A stretch of DNA of 64,000 nt, from assembly GCA_022266195.1 (NCBI GenBank), contig WHVY01000002.1:10121001-10185000 (forward strand), in the 5' to 3' direction. This document shows, one piece after another, positions 1 through 13,900 of this stretch. This stretch comes from Tetranychus cinnabarinus (Eukaryota > Arthropoda > Arachnida > Trombidiformes > Tetranychidae). A model generated the notes under the pieces. That model saw nothing but the letters and a program-made list of their open reading frames with translations. It was not told the DNA's origin and did not search any database. Position numbers and translations under genes: made by a program. Every line of letters begins with the position of its first letter. Position 1 is the stretch's first letter.

Positions 1-3000
1 ACAACAGTTTTACAGTCTTAATTGAAGTGTGAGTAAATGAGTTAACCAGTTAAACTCATTACCAATAGATGATTACACTCTTATGCGACTTTTTTACTGT
101 TTTCACTCTTATCCCTTCATTTTGCTTGCCTTTTCCTCTCCACTCTTCTTTTACAGAATAACGATAATACAATGAGTATAACGGAAAATCAAATTAAAAG
201 TAAAGTAAGTATTGTGATTACTTAAATCTTTTTGATATTATAATAGCACATATACAATATAATCTATTATTCACACTTAATAATCTAATGTTGCCTCTTT
301 GCCTTCTTTTCATTCCATCTTCTCTTCTCCTCCTACTCCACCCTCCTCCTCCTCTTCATCTTTATCCTCATAATTCTCATAATTTTCTTTATTTCTTTTC
401 ATCATTTACAGATTTTTTTGCCTGATATGATTATTGTTTATTTTAAGTGGTTTCAACTTTCTCCTCTCTTTTTTTCATCACATAATCAATCGGATTAAAA
501 CCCAAATGGCTTATATTTTCCAATCTTCGCACATATACATAATAAGCCTTAACCGGAAACTAGCAAAACAATGGCCACATCAACCGAGAGTGAAAAAAGG
601 TGTTAAAGATATGAAAGACCTCGACGCGAAACAAAAAGCTAATACATTGTCAACTTTACAGATTTATGCTTGTTGAATAACATAAACCATACCGAGATAA
701 ATGTCCTGTGTATGTACAATATTGACCTTTATACCTCGCTCCTCACCTCTCTACTTTCGTTTACTTTTCTTTAATCTTCAATTTATTTTCTTTTATTTCT
801 CCCTTCTTTTTCAGATGTATAACATACAAAGTGTACCAATGGTTTCAATCAGTGGGTTAATCTAATGATGCGCATAAATTGAGCGGTTAATTCAAAATAC
901 AGATGTTTTATCCATATTGAGTTTTATGCGCACAAGAGATTATCTTCTTCCCTGATGGAAACATTCTGTATACTCTGTAAATGATGAACAGAGACGAGGA
1001 TCAGCATATTTTAACCCTTACAGTTGATTATGCTTCCAAATTGGATTCTTACCATTTATTAGTGGAATGGAAAAATGTTGAGACCAATGACAATTCTGTG
1101 TAATCACTTGGATTAAATACAAAATGGTTTTCCTTGATTAACTTCCCCACTTTCCTCTGTTTATCTATCTGGGTACAGATTTTACATCTTTTTGTCTCTT
1201 TCACCTTCATCATCTTGCCTGAATTTTTCTCTCTGGTAATTTTCTTGTTTACTTATAGCCTTTTCTGTCTTAATTTTTTCTTCTTCCTTCACTCCCTCTT
1301 CTCCATTGCCTTTCATTTGTTCATTTTCAGAAGTTTCAAATTAACACCATTGGTGTGGCATGTTAATCTCATCCAATTTTCTTCTCATTTCAGGTTGATT
1401 GAGTTTTTGCGTTCCAAGGGAACATAATAATGTTATACAATAAATCGGAGAAAAGGAAGAAAAAAGATGAAGGCGAATACGAAGAAGACAAAACACAAGG
1501 AAAAGAGTATGACAAAGACTTAAAGAGCATTTAAAAGGATCACGAGAATCTGATGAACACATGATTGAGCAAATACATGTTGCAAGTTGTTTCTTCAAAA
1601 ATTCAGGTAATGAGCATGTACCATGTAAAGCAATTTTAACCTTCTTTTGTATTTCTATTTAGGTTATGTATATTCAGGTAGCAGCATAGCTTTTTCTCTT
1701 CTTCTTTGGCCTAACACAATAGAGGAAACTAAATCTTGCCTTACTTTGATTAACAAAATGGATTAACCAACATAATGCCAGTCAATTAGCAATTAATCTG
1801 ATTAGCTGACCTTCTGGTTCATTCAAGATTCTTGAGATCATGTTTCTCGCTTCCTCCTTCCTTAAGGTACCCATCATGTGCAAACTACATTAACCTCATC
1901 ACTGTTGTTCCCTGATCGATATTGATGAAATAATGTCTATTTTGTACATTTTACTAAAAGCAAATTTAACTAGACCAGGTTAAACAAGTTTATTTATCAA
2001 CCAACAAAAAGTTCTGGCTACATGTTAGAAACAATGCTTTCTTCCTCAGTCTTTGTATTGTTGATAAACAGTAAATAATTTCTTCAAAACGTGTAATAGA
2101 AATGTTTACAATTGACTTTTCTATTCTTGTTGAGTTTTATTTTCTGTTTTACTCTAAATCACTAACAATAGTAGTTGATGAAAATCAATTGGAATGAGAA
2201 AAGATTGGCTCAAGATCAATCGTTGAATTACCCAATTGATTACAATCAATTTAATGATGGAGTGTAAACTTATTTTCAATTGCTAACCATTGGTATCAAA
2301 TCAATTTTGTTGACCTTACGTTAGCTTTTTTGCCAGTGTTGGTTAAAAAAGAAGCCTTTAGACTATTCCAACCTTTTCTCCATCATGTTCAAATTCAATT
2401 CTCATTCAAATTGAATTTCCCTTTCCTTACGTCTTTCATCCCTTCTTCAGTAATACCAAACCTCAATCAACTTCACTTTCCACCAAATTAACTTACATTA
2501 CTTTCATGGAATATAATTTAATTGTAAGATTAATGTAAGAAAAACTAATTACAACCTTTAACAATCATTCAATCAATTGTAAAATACCCATTTAATCAAA
2601 TTTAGGTACAAACTTGAAACTCAATTCTAACCTCAATATTAATTTATTTCAAAATTGGGTAAAATTGAACTTCTTGACAAACCTAAAGTCTAATAATAGC
2701 AAATGGTTAAAGTAGAAATATTAATTTTTATTTAATCCAATCATTTGTCTTTCCAATGATAATTTACAACAATTACCTTATTCACTCCCTTTTAACCAAA
2801 CCCTTTGTTAACCAAAAAAATAACCCAAAAAGAACCAGATTTGATTGTTAACAATTTAAACTGCAAGTCGCCCAAAGATTCATTCAGTTGCTTTCCATCT
2901 TCAATCTCAAACATGAAGAAACCTTTCACAGGTTTCTATGGGAAAATGTTTGAATATTATTTTGATGATGAAAAAAAATGGAACTGATAATAATGATAGT

Positions 3001-4827
3001 TTATTCACTCCAGAGTTTTGGTTGATTGGTTTTTGTTCCCAGAACAAAGCAATTTCATTTTACTATTGAACCCAAAAGGGACAGACAAAAGTGTAGCTGA
3101 TATCAATAAAAACAACTGACCTGTTAATTTGTTGTTTAGCTTTACTTTTTGTCTTGTTATGGTTCACATTTTATACTGTTATTGCTATTATTATTGCTTG
3201 TTTTTCCTCTTGTTGATATTATTAATAAAGAGAGACAAACAGTTTCCATTGATAATAATATTAATGACTATCAACAATCACAAGGGAATTTGATTGAACC
3301 TCTTTTCAATATAATAACATATCAAGGTAAATCAATTTTGATCAATTCTATGGTCTTTTTTCTTCTTTTCTCCTTTTCTTCCCTCTCATATATTAATGTT
3401 TATTGATAGTAGATATCAGTAAACAGTTATAATTTACTACACTGAATTGAAATTAAAACAGATTACTGTTAACACCAGTTTAATAGCTATAAAAATCTGT
3501 TTACATGATCATTCAACTGTTTCTCCATTGAATGCCATTTAATGATGGAAAGATAAAAAAAAGCAAATCAAATCTCTTATTAAAATCATTAATGATTGAT
3601 ATAATAATTGACTTTCTTTGTATCTAGATTTACTCAATTGCATTTAATGTATTGTTGGTTAACAACATTGGTTTGTTATTACCTCTAAAAATGCAACCCA
3701 ATTGACTTGACCATTGTTAACAACATGTTGCCCTTCCTTGACAATTTCATTGTTTATTGTGAAAAAGAGAAGCAAATTGAATTAATCAAAATTCAAGTGT
3801 TAAGGTTGCTAATCAAGATGTTAATTAAATGATCCTAAATCAAAAGAAGGTCACTTAATCAGAGCTTTTTTAACATCTATTTATCACTAAATTACCAACC
3901 ATATACCATTATGAAGTCTATTGTTGGATTAACCAGTGTTAATGATGATTAAATATAACTTCATTTACTTTCATCATAATCACCGCCATCATCATTACCA
4001 TTGACACTAGATTTGTTTTCAGCAACAAACGTAATTTTGCCATCTTTTTATATTATTATTAATTATTTACTAATTTTGCGTCTTTCCTTTTCCTCTTTCA
4101 ACAGGAGACATTCATGGACAACTGGACAATCATTCATTGTCACTGGCATTTCATTGACTGTGTTCATGTTTCCTCATTGGCCTCCATCTATCCCTAAGTA
4201 TGGCTGCTCAATTGCTTTCCACCCTCACCATCGTCCTCATCATAATCATCATTATCATCATTCTCATCTTTCTCTTCAACTATTCAAATTCAGCAAACCA
4301 TTAGCAGTACTTAATTTTCATCAAACTATTTAATTAGTTTTGAACAAATTTGTGAGCCTCTTGATGAGCCCTAATTAGATAGTCTTAATTGAAGGAGACA
4401 CTAAAACAATCTCCATTCTCATTCTTGCTCATCTTTGGCATCATCATCATTATAATCAACAACGGTTTGCTTTACAAACTATTTATTTCATTTTTCTCTT
4501 TCTTTTTTTTCTCTCTCCAGGAAAATCTAAATATAGTGATGAACCTGATGCATCCCAATGGAACTTGAATCATTAAATAACTTTCCTGAAAACAAAACTC
4601 ATCAAGCTTTTACTTTGACCAGCTCAATGAATCAACCTTTATGTGCATTTGTTTAAACTTTTTTATTCATTTCATCTTCCCTATCCATTATCATTATACA
4701 TAGGTTATCATTCAGACACATTATCCGTCTCTTTACCGCTTCTTTCATTACATGGTTTGTTGATGTGTTAAACGTATTAAAAGGTTGCCAATTGAAGGAA
4801 ACAAAAAAGCAAGCTAATGATCCTTAC
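1..4827 (-). other. Plexin intron 14 (at least 4.8 kb, runs off the window)
   Basis: No exon is recognisable here on the minus strand. In particular there is no complement of a GGNGGNAC IPT start. The sequence is A+T-rich, with pyrimidine-rich tracts (for example 296-410, 740-815) and His/Tyr-type ORFs made of CAT and TTC repeats (about 4,200-4,280). I see no mobile element. Confidence 0.7.
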
Positions 4828-4933
4828 CTTGTAAACGAAATTCTCATTTGCTCTTGTCACTCCAGCTCGATTACCAACAACAATGTTGGCTGAATAAGGT
4901 CCAGTTGGACTGGGACCAGTTCGACACACAACT
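4828..4933 (-). CDS. PlexB: Plexin exon 14: second half of IPT1
   Basis: Acceptor gtctttacag, donor GTAAGG. It encodes VVCRTGPSPTGPY to FVYK at phase 0. The next expected exon (start of IPT2, with a GPxxGGT motif) is not found on the minus strand between 4,827 and 1. Confidence 0.93.
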
Positions 4934-7900
4934 CTGTAAAGACGAAAAACGAAAATCCAATGAAGATTCCAGGATAAATACGACAATTATTCCTTCACAA
5001 GATTTACCTGACAGAGACGTTATACTCAACCGGAGTACAAGGGATTCCTCCGATGGCGACTTTATCCTTAATTTCATCAACACTCGACCCAAGATTGGAA
5101 CCTTTAATTGTAACCAAAGTTCCTCCCTCGATTGGACCAGAAAGTGGATAAATCTACAAAACGAAAGAAGCAATTAGTACAAAGTAAAAGCTTTGACTCA
5201 ACTCACAACCGAAATCATTCCAAGTGGTTACCAATTACATTATTTGGCAATTTCATTTCACCATTCAAATGGAATCAACATTCCAATATCAATGGAAAAA
5301 GTTAACCAGAGAAATGACAATGAGCGACAAATTTTCAATTTACTTTAGTATATTAATTTCTGAACAACAATTTGAATTGGAAAAATTTGATACCAAACCA
5401 GCTTTTGAAGAGGAAGACATTTTTCAATTGCAATGGATACATTTGGAACATTTATTGCAATTTTTGATGTTATTAAATAACGAAAATGAAAATATCAAAT
5501 TAATATTAAAAAATATCAATTGAATCAGTATTTTATTGAAGTTCAAAAAATCAAGTCTATGTTAGCAAAATTTTACAATCCAAATGTTGAGTTTCATTTT
5601 GCTTTCCTCCATTTGACATTTCATTTCATTTTAGTTTTGTTTGACTGATTATATTATCATTATCATTATAATGGTTACATCAAAACTAATCTGATGGACA
5701 GAAAAGTAAAGTCAAATAACAATGGAACCCTATGATGTCCATGACAATGGGCGGTCAATTGGTGTCCAAAAAAGATTTTGTTTCCAAGTTTTTCATGTTA
5801 ATTCAAACAAAAGGAAAAAGTAAATTGATAAAGAGAAGGAAGACGATGAAAGATGAAAAAATATGTTTAAAAAAATGAAATGCGATCATCATCATCTTTA
5901 GAGAAGTGAAAAAGGATGAAGGAAAAGGCCGATAAAATGTGGGAGTGAAAATGTGAATAACTTTGATGAAAAATGTATTTTAAGAAAATTGAGATTGAAC
6001 CAGAAAAAGGGAGATTCACATGAGATGATAAAGATTAGGATGAAAATGATGTGAAATAAATTTGATTTAGTGTCCATAGTAACATGGAAATGCTGGTAAA
6101 AGTGAAATTTAATTTGTTTGCCTTGATTCACTTTTTGATAGAGAAAATTTTCTCCCCATTTTATACATTTTTCATCATTTCGCATTCTCATCAATCTCAT
6201 CATGACCAAATTGATTAAAAGAGTCAAAATCTATTTCCATTTTCAATATCGACTTGAAGGCTCCAAGTCTCTAGTCGAGCTAAACATTCACATTAAAAAG
6301 TAACTCAAAGTCAACTCAGTGTGTGTTGAAGCAATAGATTTGAATTGCTAAAACATCGACAAAAGAAGTCAAAAAAGCTCTTAAATTTCAACTGATCTCT
6401 GGCTTAATGCGACCACAGCAAAAATTGGAACTTCTCTGAACGCGAAAATCGACATCGAACTGAGCTCAGTCCAACTACATGAACTTGGGAGATTTTCCTC
6501 TCTGAAAACCTTTCGAAAGAGATTCGAAATTCTTTTTTGAATATTTGTAATTTTGACTCTTGATATCGACCATTTGAGAATCTTGTCTCAATCAAATGTT
6601 GACCTTAGAATCCTTCCGTTGAGAATGGCGTAAATGAATGTCCTGAGTAATCAAAATACAAAAATTTCGATGAAAAATTCTGGAAATTTTGTCAAATATT
6701 CTTCGTCTGTTTTCCGAATTGATTGATATTTATGAATAATCTTTTCAATAAATTTGGACAATTGTAATAATCTTTTGACAAGTTTGACCTTTCAATCCAA
6801 ATGAACAATGAATGAAACTTGCTTCTTAATTTCTTTTCCATGTAAAACAATTTCTGAAAGTTCTCAAAGTAAATCAAAAGTGAAAACTGACAGTTGAATC
6901 CAAGATTGTCATTTATTATCACTTTTATATTACTTTCTGTCAAGGATTTACCAAAACTGAATGCGATATTAATAATAATACTTTTGTTTCTTCCCCAGTT
7001 GAAAGTGAATTGAAGAAGTGCAAAAAAAAGGATTGAATTTTAATTTGCTCGCCTCGATACAACCATGAACTGAAAAAGCCAACAACAAAAACAGTTTTAA
7101 TTCATTTCCATTTGATGTTATTGAATCTACTCTCAATGGTAAACATTTTTTACTCCAAAAACAAAAGGATGAAATACATTATTTGATTGTGGTAAAGTTG
7201 AGATTTGGCAGCAAAAATAAAGTCAAAACTGTAATCACTTTATTAACGTTGACGAGTTTAAAATGTTAACTTATCATTATTATATCATTAAATTGAATTA
7301 ACATGTCAAAAAGTGTACTTCGAACTGTTTTTAGAAGAAAAAAAGAAGAAACTGAAAAGTCGAATGTTTCATTGATGGAAAGTAAAACCAGGAAATCTTT
7401 TTCTCTTCACATGATCATCCAAATTCACCTTAAATAACCTTATTATTGCATTTTCCTGCCTTTGTTTCATCATTATTGTTATCTTCAGCCAATTTTGTCT
7501 CTTTGCTTAACCTTTTTCTCTTCACCAATTTCGCTATTATCAAGTTATCCTTTCAACTCATCTTGATAATAATTTAAGAACCATTTATGCTGCCCTTGTT
7601 CATCCCTTCAACTCAATCATCCAAACCTTAATCCCAAACAGTTAGACGCATTGAGACACTGAAGCAACGAAACAAAAAAAAGTCAACAATTTAATCTGTA
7701 AACTGACTTAAATCAGAAACGGATTTAGAAGAAAACTTTCATCTTCTTTCAAGTCAAATGTATTTTTTCCTTCATCTTTACCATTAAAACTTGTGACTCC
7801 AACTTGGATGTTGAACCATTTCAAAGATTAGTTGGAATCAGAGGAAAGAAGAAGAGAAAATTTTCTTGAAAAGATTTTCAAAACTCATCAACATTAATGT

Positions 7901-10900
7901 TATAATTTCATTTAATCGCTCTGCACCTTTCATCATCACTGGCCACTGTTCAAATCAATCATCAATCAACTGTTAATGATGACAATGAAAATGTCAAATT
8001 TTTCATTTCTTTTAACCTTTTCTTTCCTCTTCTTTCCCTCAATATTATCAATTCAATTGACCATTAAGTTATGATTTTTCACTCTCTTCTCGCCTCTTCC
8101 AGCCATTACCGAGCTCTTGCCATTCTCGTCGTTATTATTATTTTATTTATATTATTACATGAAACGTGATCAATTACGATGAAGTTATGATGATGATAAT
8201 CATGATGATAATAATAGTAACGAGAAACCTTCACTTGATCAAGATTAATACAGATTAATTTGAGCTTTAATAATAAGAAAATAAAGTTGTCTCAAAAGGA
8301 CAAAAATTGAGTTACCAACAAGAAACACTTTTTTTTCATGGATTTTACTGTTTTCCAGGAAAATAAAAAGGAAACCTCAACTTGAATAAATACGGAAATT
8401 GAAAGCATATTGATGATAAAAATGTGATATAATATCAAATATGTTATCAAATATATCATCAGATTTACCAGAGAAAAGTATTAGTCTTTTCCATCTCTTG
8501 GTTCAGCTTTGATGGATTCATTGAATTTTTATCTCATTCATCCAATGATTATAGAGTGAAATATTTTCACCCTTTAATTGGAATGACCACAAATGCCATG
8601 AATCCAAGTTTATCGATTTTTCATTTACTTTTACCATTTAATTTTGGATACTTTTTTTCCCTTCAAAGTTGAGACTTGCAGACTTGTTAAAAGCATTTTT
8701 CATCAAATTTTTCATGATCAATCTATTTTGATAACTTGATGTTGCATCGAGATTGAGATTTTAATGTAAAGAACTATTAAGTAATTGGTTAAATCGAGTC
8801 TATTATCGAGTCTAGTTGTTTGATTTTTGAAGTTGAGTTGAAAATTGATAATGATTCAATTAAAATACAGACAATTTGATTACTCTTTGAACATTGCATT
8901 TGCTTTTCAAGCGTAAAGTTGAACTTGAAGATGATTATTTCATGCCTTTCCTCTTCTCAATATCGTTCAATGGAAATGAATAAATATTGTTGTAGCTTAC
9001 GCCTTTGCTTTTTGATTAAATGTTTAAAGTCAAGGTTCAAGTTGATGTTCATTAAAATGCATAAAAACTCTATCCTAATATGCATATCATCGCAGATTAT
9101 TCTGGTTACTTGCAAAATCAATTTTAAATCCAATAGATTCTCATGTAATTATTATCATGACAAATAATCAAGTGAAAAGTTTGCATCTCATAGTCAGCCA
9201 ACAAGAATAATTAACTCATCATTGTTGAACTAAAAAACATTCAAGAGTTAAAAAGCATTTCAAATTATTCAATTCCAAATTTCAAAATCCAATCCCAACA
9301 AAAAGCAGAGAGAAAAATATTTAACTTCAAATTTCTAAATTTTTCCCTTTTGCCACACTCATTGTTATTGCGACTGTAACGGGAAGACACTTCAACCGCT
9401 CTACTTTCGATCTCTGAACCTGAACGTTCGGAAAGTCCGACGTTATTTTGTTTCCGAAAATCGAGGTTTTGAGAAGTGCAAGAAAGTGAAGTGTGAAGCC
9501 TTTGATACAAATTTATGTTCAGAGATTGGCTGATCTCTCATGGCCGATGAAACGCACAATGAACAGCTTCAATGCATGATTGGTGATTTTAGTGATATTT
9601 AGTTCATTCTCTGAGCAGAAAGGGAAATGTGAACAATGCAAAGTTGATACAAGGTAAAGATGGAGTGATGATGACAGAAGAGAAAATGGTTTGTAGACTT
9701 ACTTAGAATTTAATTAACTCCAAGTCTAGTTGATTCAAGAGGAAATTATGTCCACTCGACTGTAAATTTTACTCTTGTCTTTCCTTTTCTTTTCATCATT
9801 TTCATCATTTCTTTTCTCCTTATTCTTTTTTTTGCACCATTTTCATTCCATCATTTCCAGTGATAACATGAAGTGACAAAATGATGATAATCATCAACAT
9901 AATCATCATCATCATGGCTCAATAAACTTTCATTTACCGTTCCAACGAAACGTAACTACGAAATTATTTTCTCTTCTTCTTCTTCTCTTCATTATCTTCC
10001 ATTGTTCCTTTCGATAGAAAATTCTGAATATTGTTTTATTCCTTTTCCTTTTTTTCAAACCTTTTCAAAAATCTAAACCAAAATCATCTTCCTTCCTCCT
10101 TTATAATAACTTGTTCCCATTCAACGTTTAACCAAAGTTTAATCATCGTCATGTGCAAATGTTCATTTTGTTTTTTTTAATGATTCCATTATTATCCAAG
10201 GATATAAAAAAGTAATAAAAGAGGAAATAAACCTTTACAAATGGCGAAAAGGTTCAATTCACGATAACTGAAAACCACAGTAAATTTGTCTTCACGTCTA
10301 CATTAATTTCGATTCAATTGAAAGTTGGAAACCTATTAAATTTAAAGTTTCTATTCAAATTCAAACTCTTTTTGATTGATTCAAAGCAAATTGAACGACA
10401 ATTAACTAAATTTTAGTCAATCAAATTCGACACAATGTTCAATCTCGTTCAATACTTATCGATTGAGAAAACAAATCATTTCCTTGATGAGCCAAGATTG
10501 AAATAAAGATTTAGTTAATTGTACAAATTGGATAAAGAAAAGTTTCAATTTTGTCCATTTCATTGTTACCTTAGAAACTTTGAATTTTGTATTTTCGTTC
10601 AATTAAAGACTTTTACAAAAATCAATTTCAAGTGCCAATGAGAGTTGAAAGTGTCAGTCTTGACACAATTGATGTTGACAATTGAAAAATGAGCAAACAA
10701 TTTAATTTCCGATTACAATTTTAAATTATTATTTATTGTCTTTTTGTCTCTCGATATTGAAAATGAAAAAGATTAATCAACTTGAAGTAGTTTCAAGTGA
10801 AAGACAAACACTCTGATAATCATTACAGTTGACTGTTTCAATCAATTTTTCAATCGGAAACTTGAAAAGTCAAATCTCGACTTTCATTAACGACTTTTGA

Positions 10901-13900
10901 GTAAACAAAAAGTTGACATTGCAATTGATGACTTGATAGCTGTTTAGGTGAGCAACAGAAATGAACAAAGAATCGCCAAAAATCTATCATCAAGTGATAA
11001 TATTAATTTGATATTGATGAAACTTTGCATCATCACATGGAAACATGATGATTCCCAAAAGCATTTGGCAAAAGTAAAATGAGAAGAGAATGAAAAAAGA
11101 GCACAAAATTTCTAGATAAACAGGGAATTGTCGAGTTATCAATCTTTACCTTTTCATTATGACTTTCGCTTTCCTCTTCCTTTGCTCAAATAAAAGGCTA
11201 ATCCAATTGCAATGTCAACCATTTGATTTAGTTGATTGCGAGCATCAATACAAGATGAGAAGAGAAGAAAAAAATGACACTTTTTCTTCATTTATCAATT
11301 TCTTTTTTTAACAAACATTTCTTTTCCTTTTCGCCATTCTTCAACTTGAAAAGACTAATAAAGATGATGCCGATACAGATTATGGAAGTGAACATTTTTC
11401 TTCGAGAATATCAATCATTCTGATTTTTCAATTGAAATGAAATCGTTATTCAAATGCTTTCCTGACTTTTAACCAGTCGCATTGTTGCATCGTCATTTAC
11501 CCAAAATTGAGTTTCAATTTGTTAGTTTTTGAGGGAAAATCTGAGTAAACGAAATAAACCATTATATTGGACTTGTGTTGCTTTGCTTAAATGATGTTGA
11601 AGGAACAAACACAATTCTCAGCTTTACCATTATCATCATCAATTCAGTTTTAAATTGTTGGATCAAAGTGAAAATATTATTTGAACATTTTCTTTTTACC
11701 TCTTTCCTTTTTTTATTCTGGCCTTAAATTGCTTTTAAAATCAATCAACTTTGAACAGGAACAAAAAATAGATGAAGTTTGGGTGAGAAAACAACAACAA
11801 AAATAATGTTGCAACAAACATTATGAGCTTATTGAGTAACAAGAAATGAGAAAGGGAGAAAAGCTCAAAATTTGTTCAGTTGCATGGAATTAACTGATTG
11901 GAAATGTTTCATCGGAAGAAATGAAAAAATGAAAGTTGTGATTAACAGTCATTAACAGTTATCATTGTTTTGAGTTATAATTGTTAAAGAATGGAAAAGA
12001 GTCGAGATTGAAAAAATTGAAAGCTTTTGAGGTTAGTCAGAAGTAAAACTGGGAGTTGAGGATTGGGAGTGACTGGGAGTTGGGCTGGGAGTGGGAATTG
12101 AATGGAACCCATTAATGTCCAGTATTGTTCATTTGCCTTTTTTCTCGAGGAAACTTTCGTATTCAATGTTCGAAATGTTTGTTGGCTTCTTCGTAAATTG
12201 AATTCAAAGTTGAATAGATTGAATGATTTTATCATTCAAAGAAGATAAATGATGTTGAAGAAAATGTTGAAAGTTAAAGAGTGTAATATGATACGTTTAT
12301 TTGATATTGAATGGTGAAACGAGGTAAAAGGTAATATGATGAGTAACAAGATGAGTCATGGAGAAGATGAAAGGTCAATTGAATGACCATGAAAAATGGG
12401 CCAGTGAATGAAATAAGAGAGTGAATTAACTCGTTTGGTTGTTAAGGAAAGATGAACAAAGTAATGCTACTCTTGTTAGAATTCAATTGTATTTTCTTAT
12501 CGAATCACATTCAAATGTTGTAAATGAACATGATGCATCTGCAAGCTGCTCATCAGTGAGAATACAGTGAAATCCAATATCGAACAAAATTCTGCTCAAC
12601 AGGTACATTAAGCTCGAAAATGATCAAGTCCATTAAGTTTGCCTTCGGTGGTTAATCAAGTCAGAATAAAAAGCATGAAAAGGCTTCAAAATCTGGTTCT
12701 GCTTCTCCCAGCAGTCAATGAGCTTAATCAAGATTACAGAGAAAATTTTCTCGAATTTTCAGAGGAAATTTGTAGCTTTTCAAATCGAATCCAGAATTTG
12801 CAAACTTGTATTTTCTGAACTTGAAATTAACAAAGCGCTCTAATTTGCAACTCTTACAATTAGAATTTTGAAAATTTGGAAAACTCAAAACTCGACTTAT
12901 ATCTAAATGGACTTTTTGGTTCGTCAGTTTTATTTTGGTAAAAACGAAAAAATTTTGTTCCAATTTTGTATCGGTTTATTTGTTGATGAAAAGAGTTTAA
13001 ACAACTTTAGATTAAACTCGAAATGCCTTTAGGAGAAGTTAATTTTTCATGAAAATAACGAAAATGCCTTTGAATTCAAGTGTTTACCAGTTTTCTGCTC
13101 TAAATCATTTTCTCTCCTTTTCTTTACATTCATTTTGTTTGCTTACTTAATACTTATTTACTAATGAGATCCTAATTATTTATACCCGCAAGAAAAAATG
13201 TGAACTTCTTTTTTCTTCTCCCATGCATTCTGTTTGTTTCATTTCCATGATCATTCTCTGAATACTTTTCCATGTTGATTTTCAGTGTAATTGTGTGCAG
13301 AAAAAAAAGTGTGCAAAAGTTGATTAATTTTCATGATTCTACTAATATTAAGTTTGATGAATTGTTTTTTCCCCTTCTTTCTCAGTTATCCAAATGGCTC
13401 ATCAACATGAACATGAAAATGAACTTATAAGTGAATATCAATTGAACCTTTTGTGGTTGACTCTGTTTTGATTGAGTTCAACTTGAAATGCATCAAAGTT
13501 GAAGGTTAACGAAATGAAACTCTTTTTTTGTCAACTTGAGTTAAATTGTTTCCTAAGTGATTTTCAGCCTCAAAGTAAAGGTTTTTCAATCTGGTTTCAT
13601 ATAATGTTGAAATGATTGATTACACTGAAATGTCAAAAGCATACTTTCATGACTTTGATAAGATGATGTTGATAATAATAATGGGCAAAGAGTGAGAGAG
13701 AAAAGTAAACAAGAGCGAAAAAAAGGTTGTAAAAAGCATTGGACAAGCAAAGGAAACTAATCGGTAAAAGTACATTTCAACCCACAAAGAGAGTCAAAAT
13801 AAAGTGAAATGAAAATCTTGAAACACGAAAAAAAGCAAAAAAAAGTTCCAAAAGAAATTCCAACAGATTCTTTCAATAATAACAGTTTGATTTATCGTTT

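Noticed and set aside
4848..5177. Plus-strand open frame of 109 codons
   Set aside because: Antisense of plexin exons 13 and 14 across their short intron.
5224..5523. Plus-strand 99-codon ORF rich in Gln, Phe and Glu
   Set aside because: Low-complexity composition made of repeated TTTCAATTG-like words in intron 12, no splice sites or family motif.
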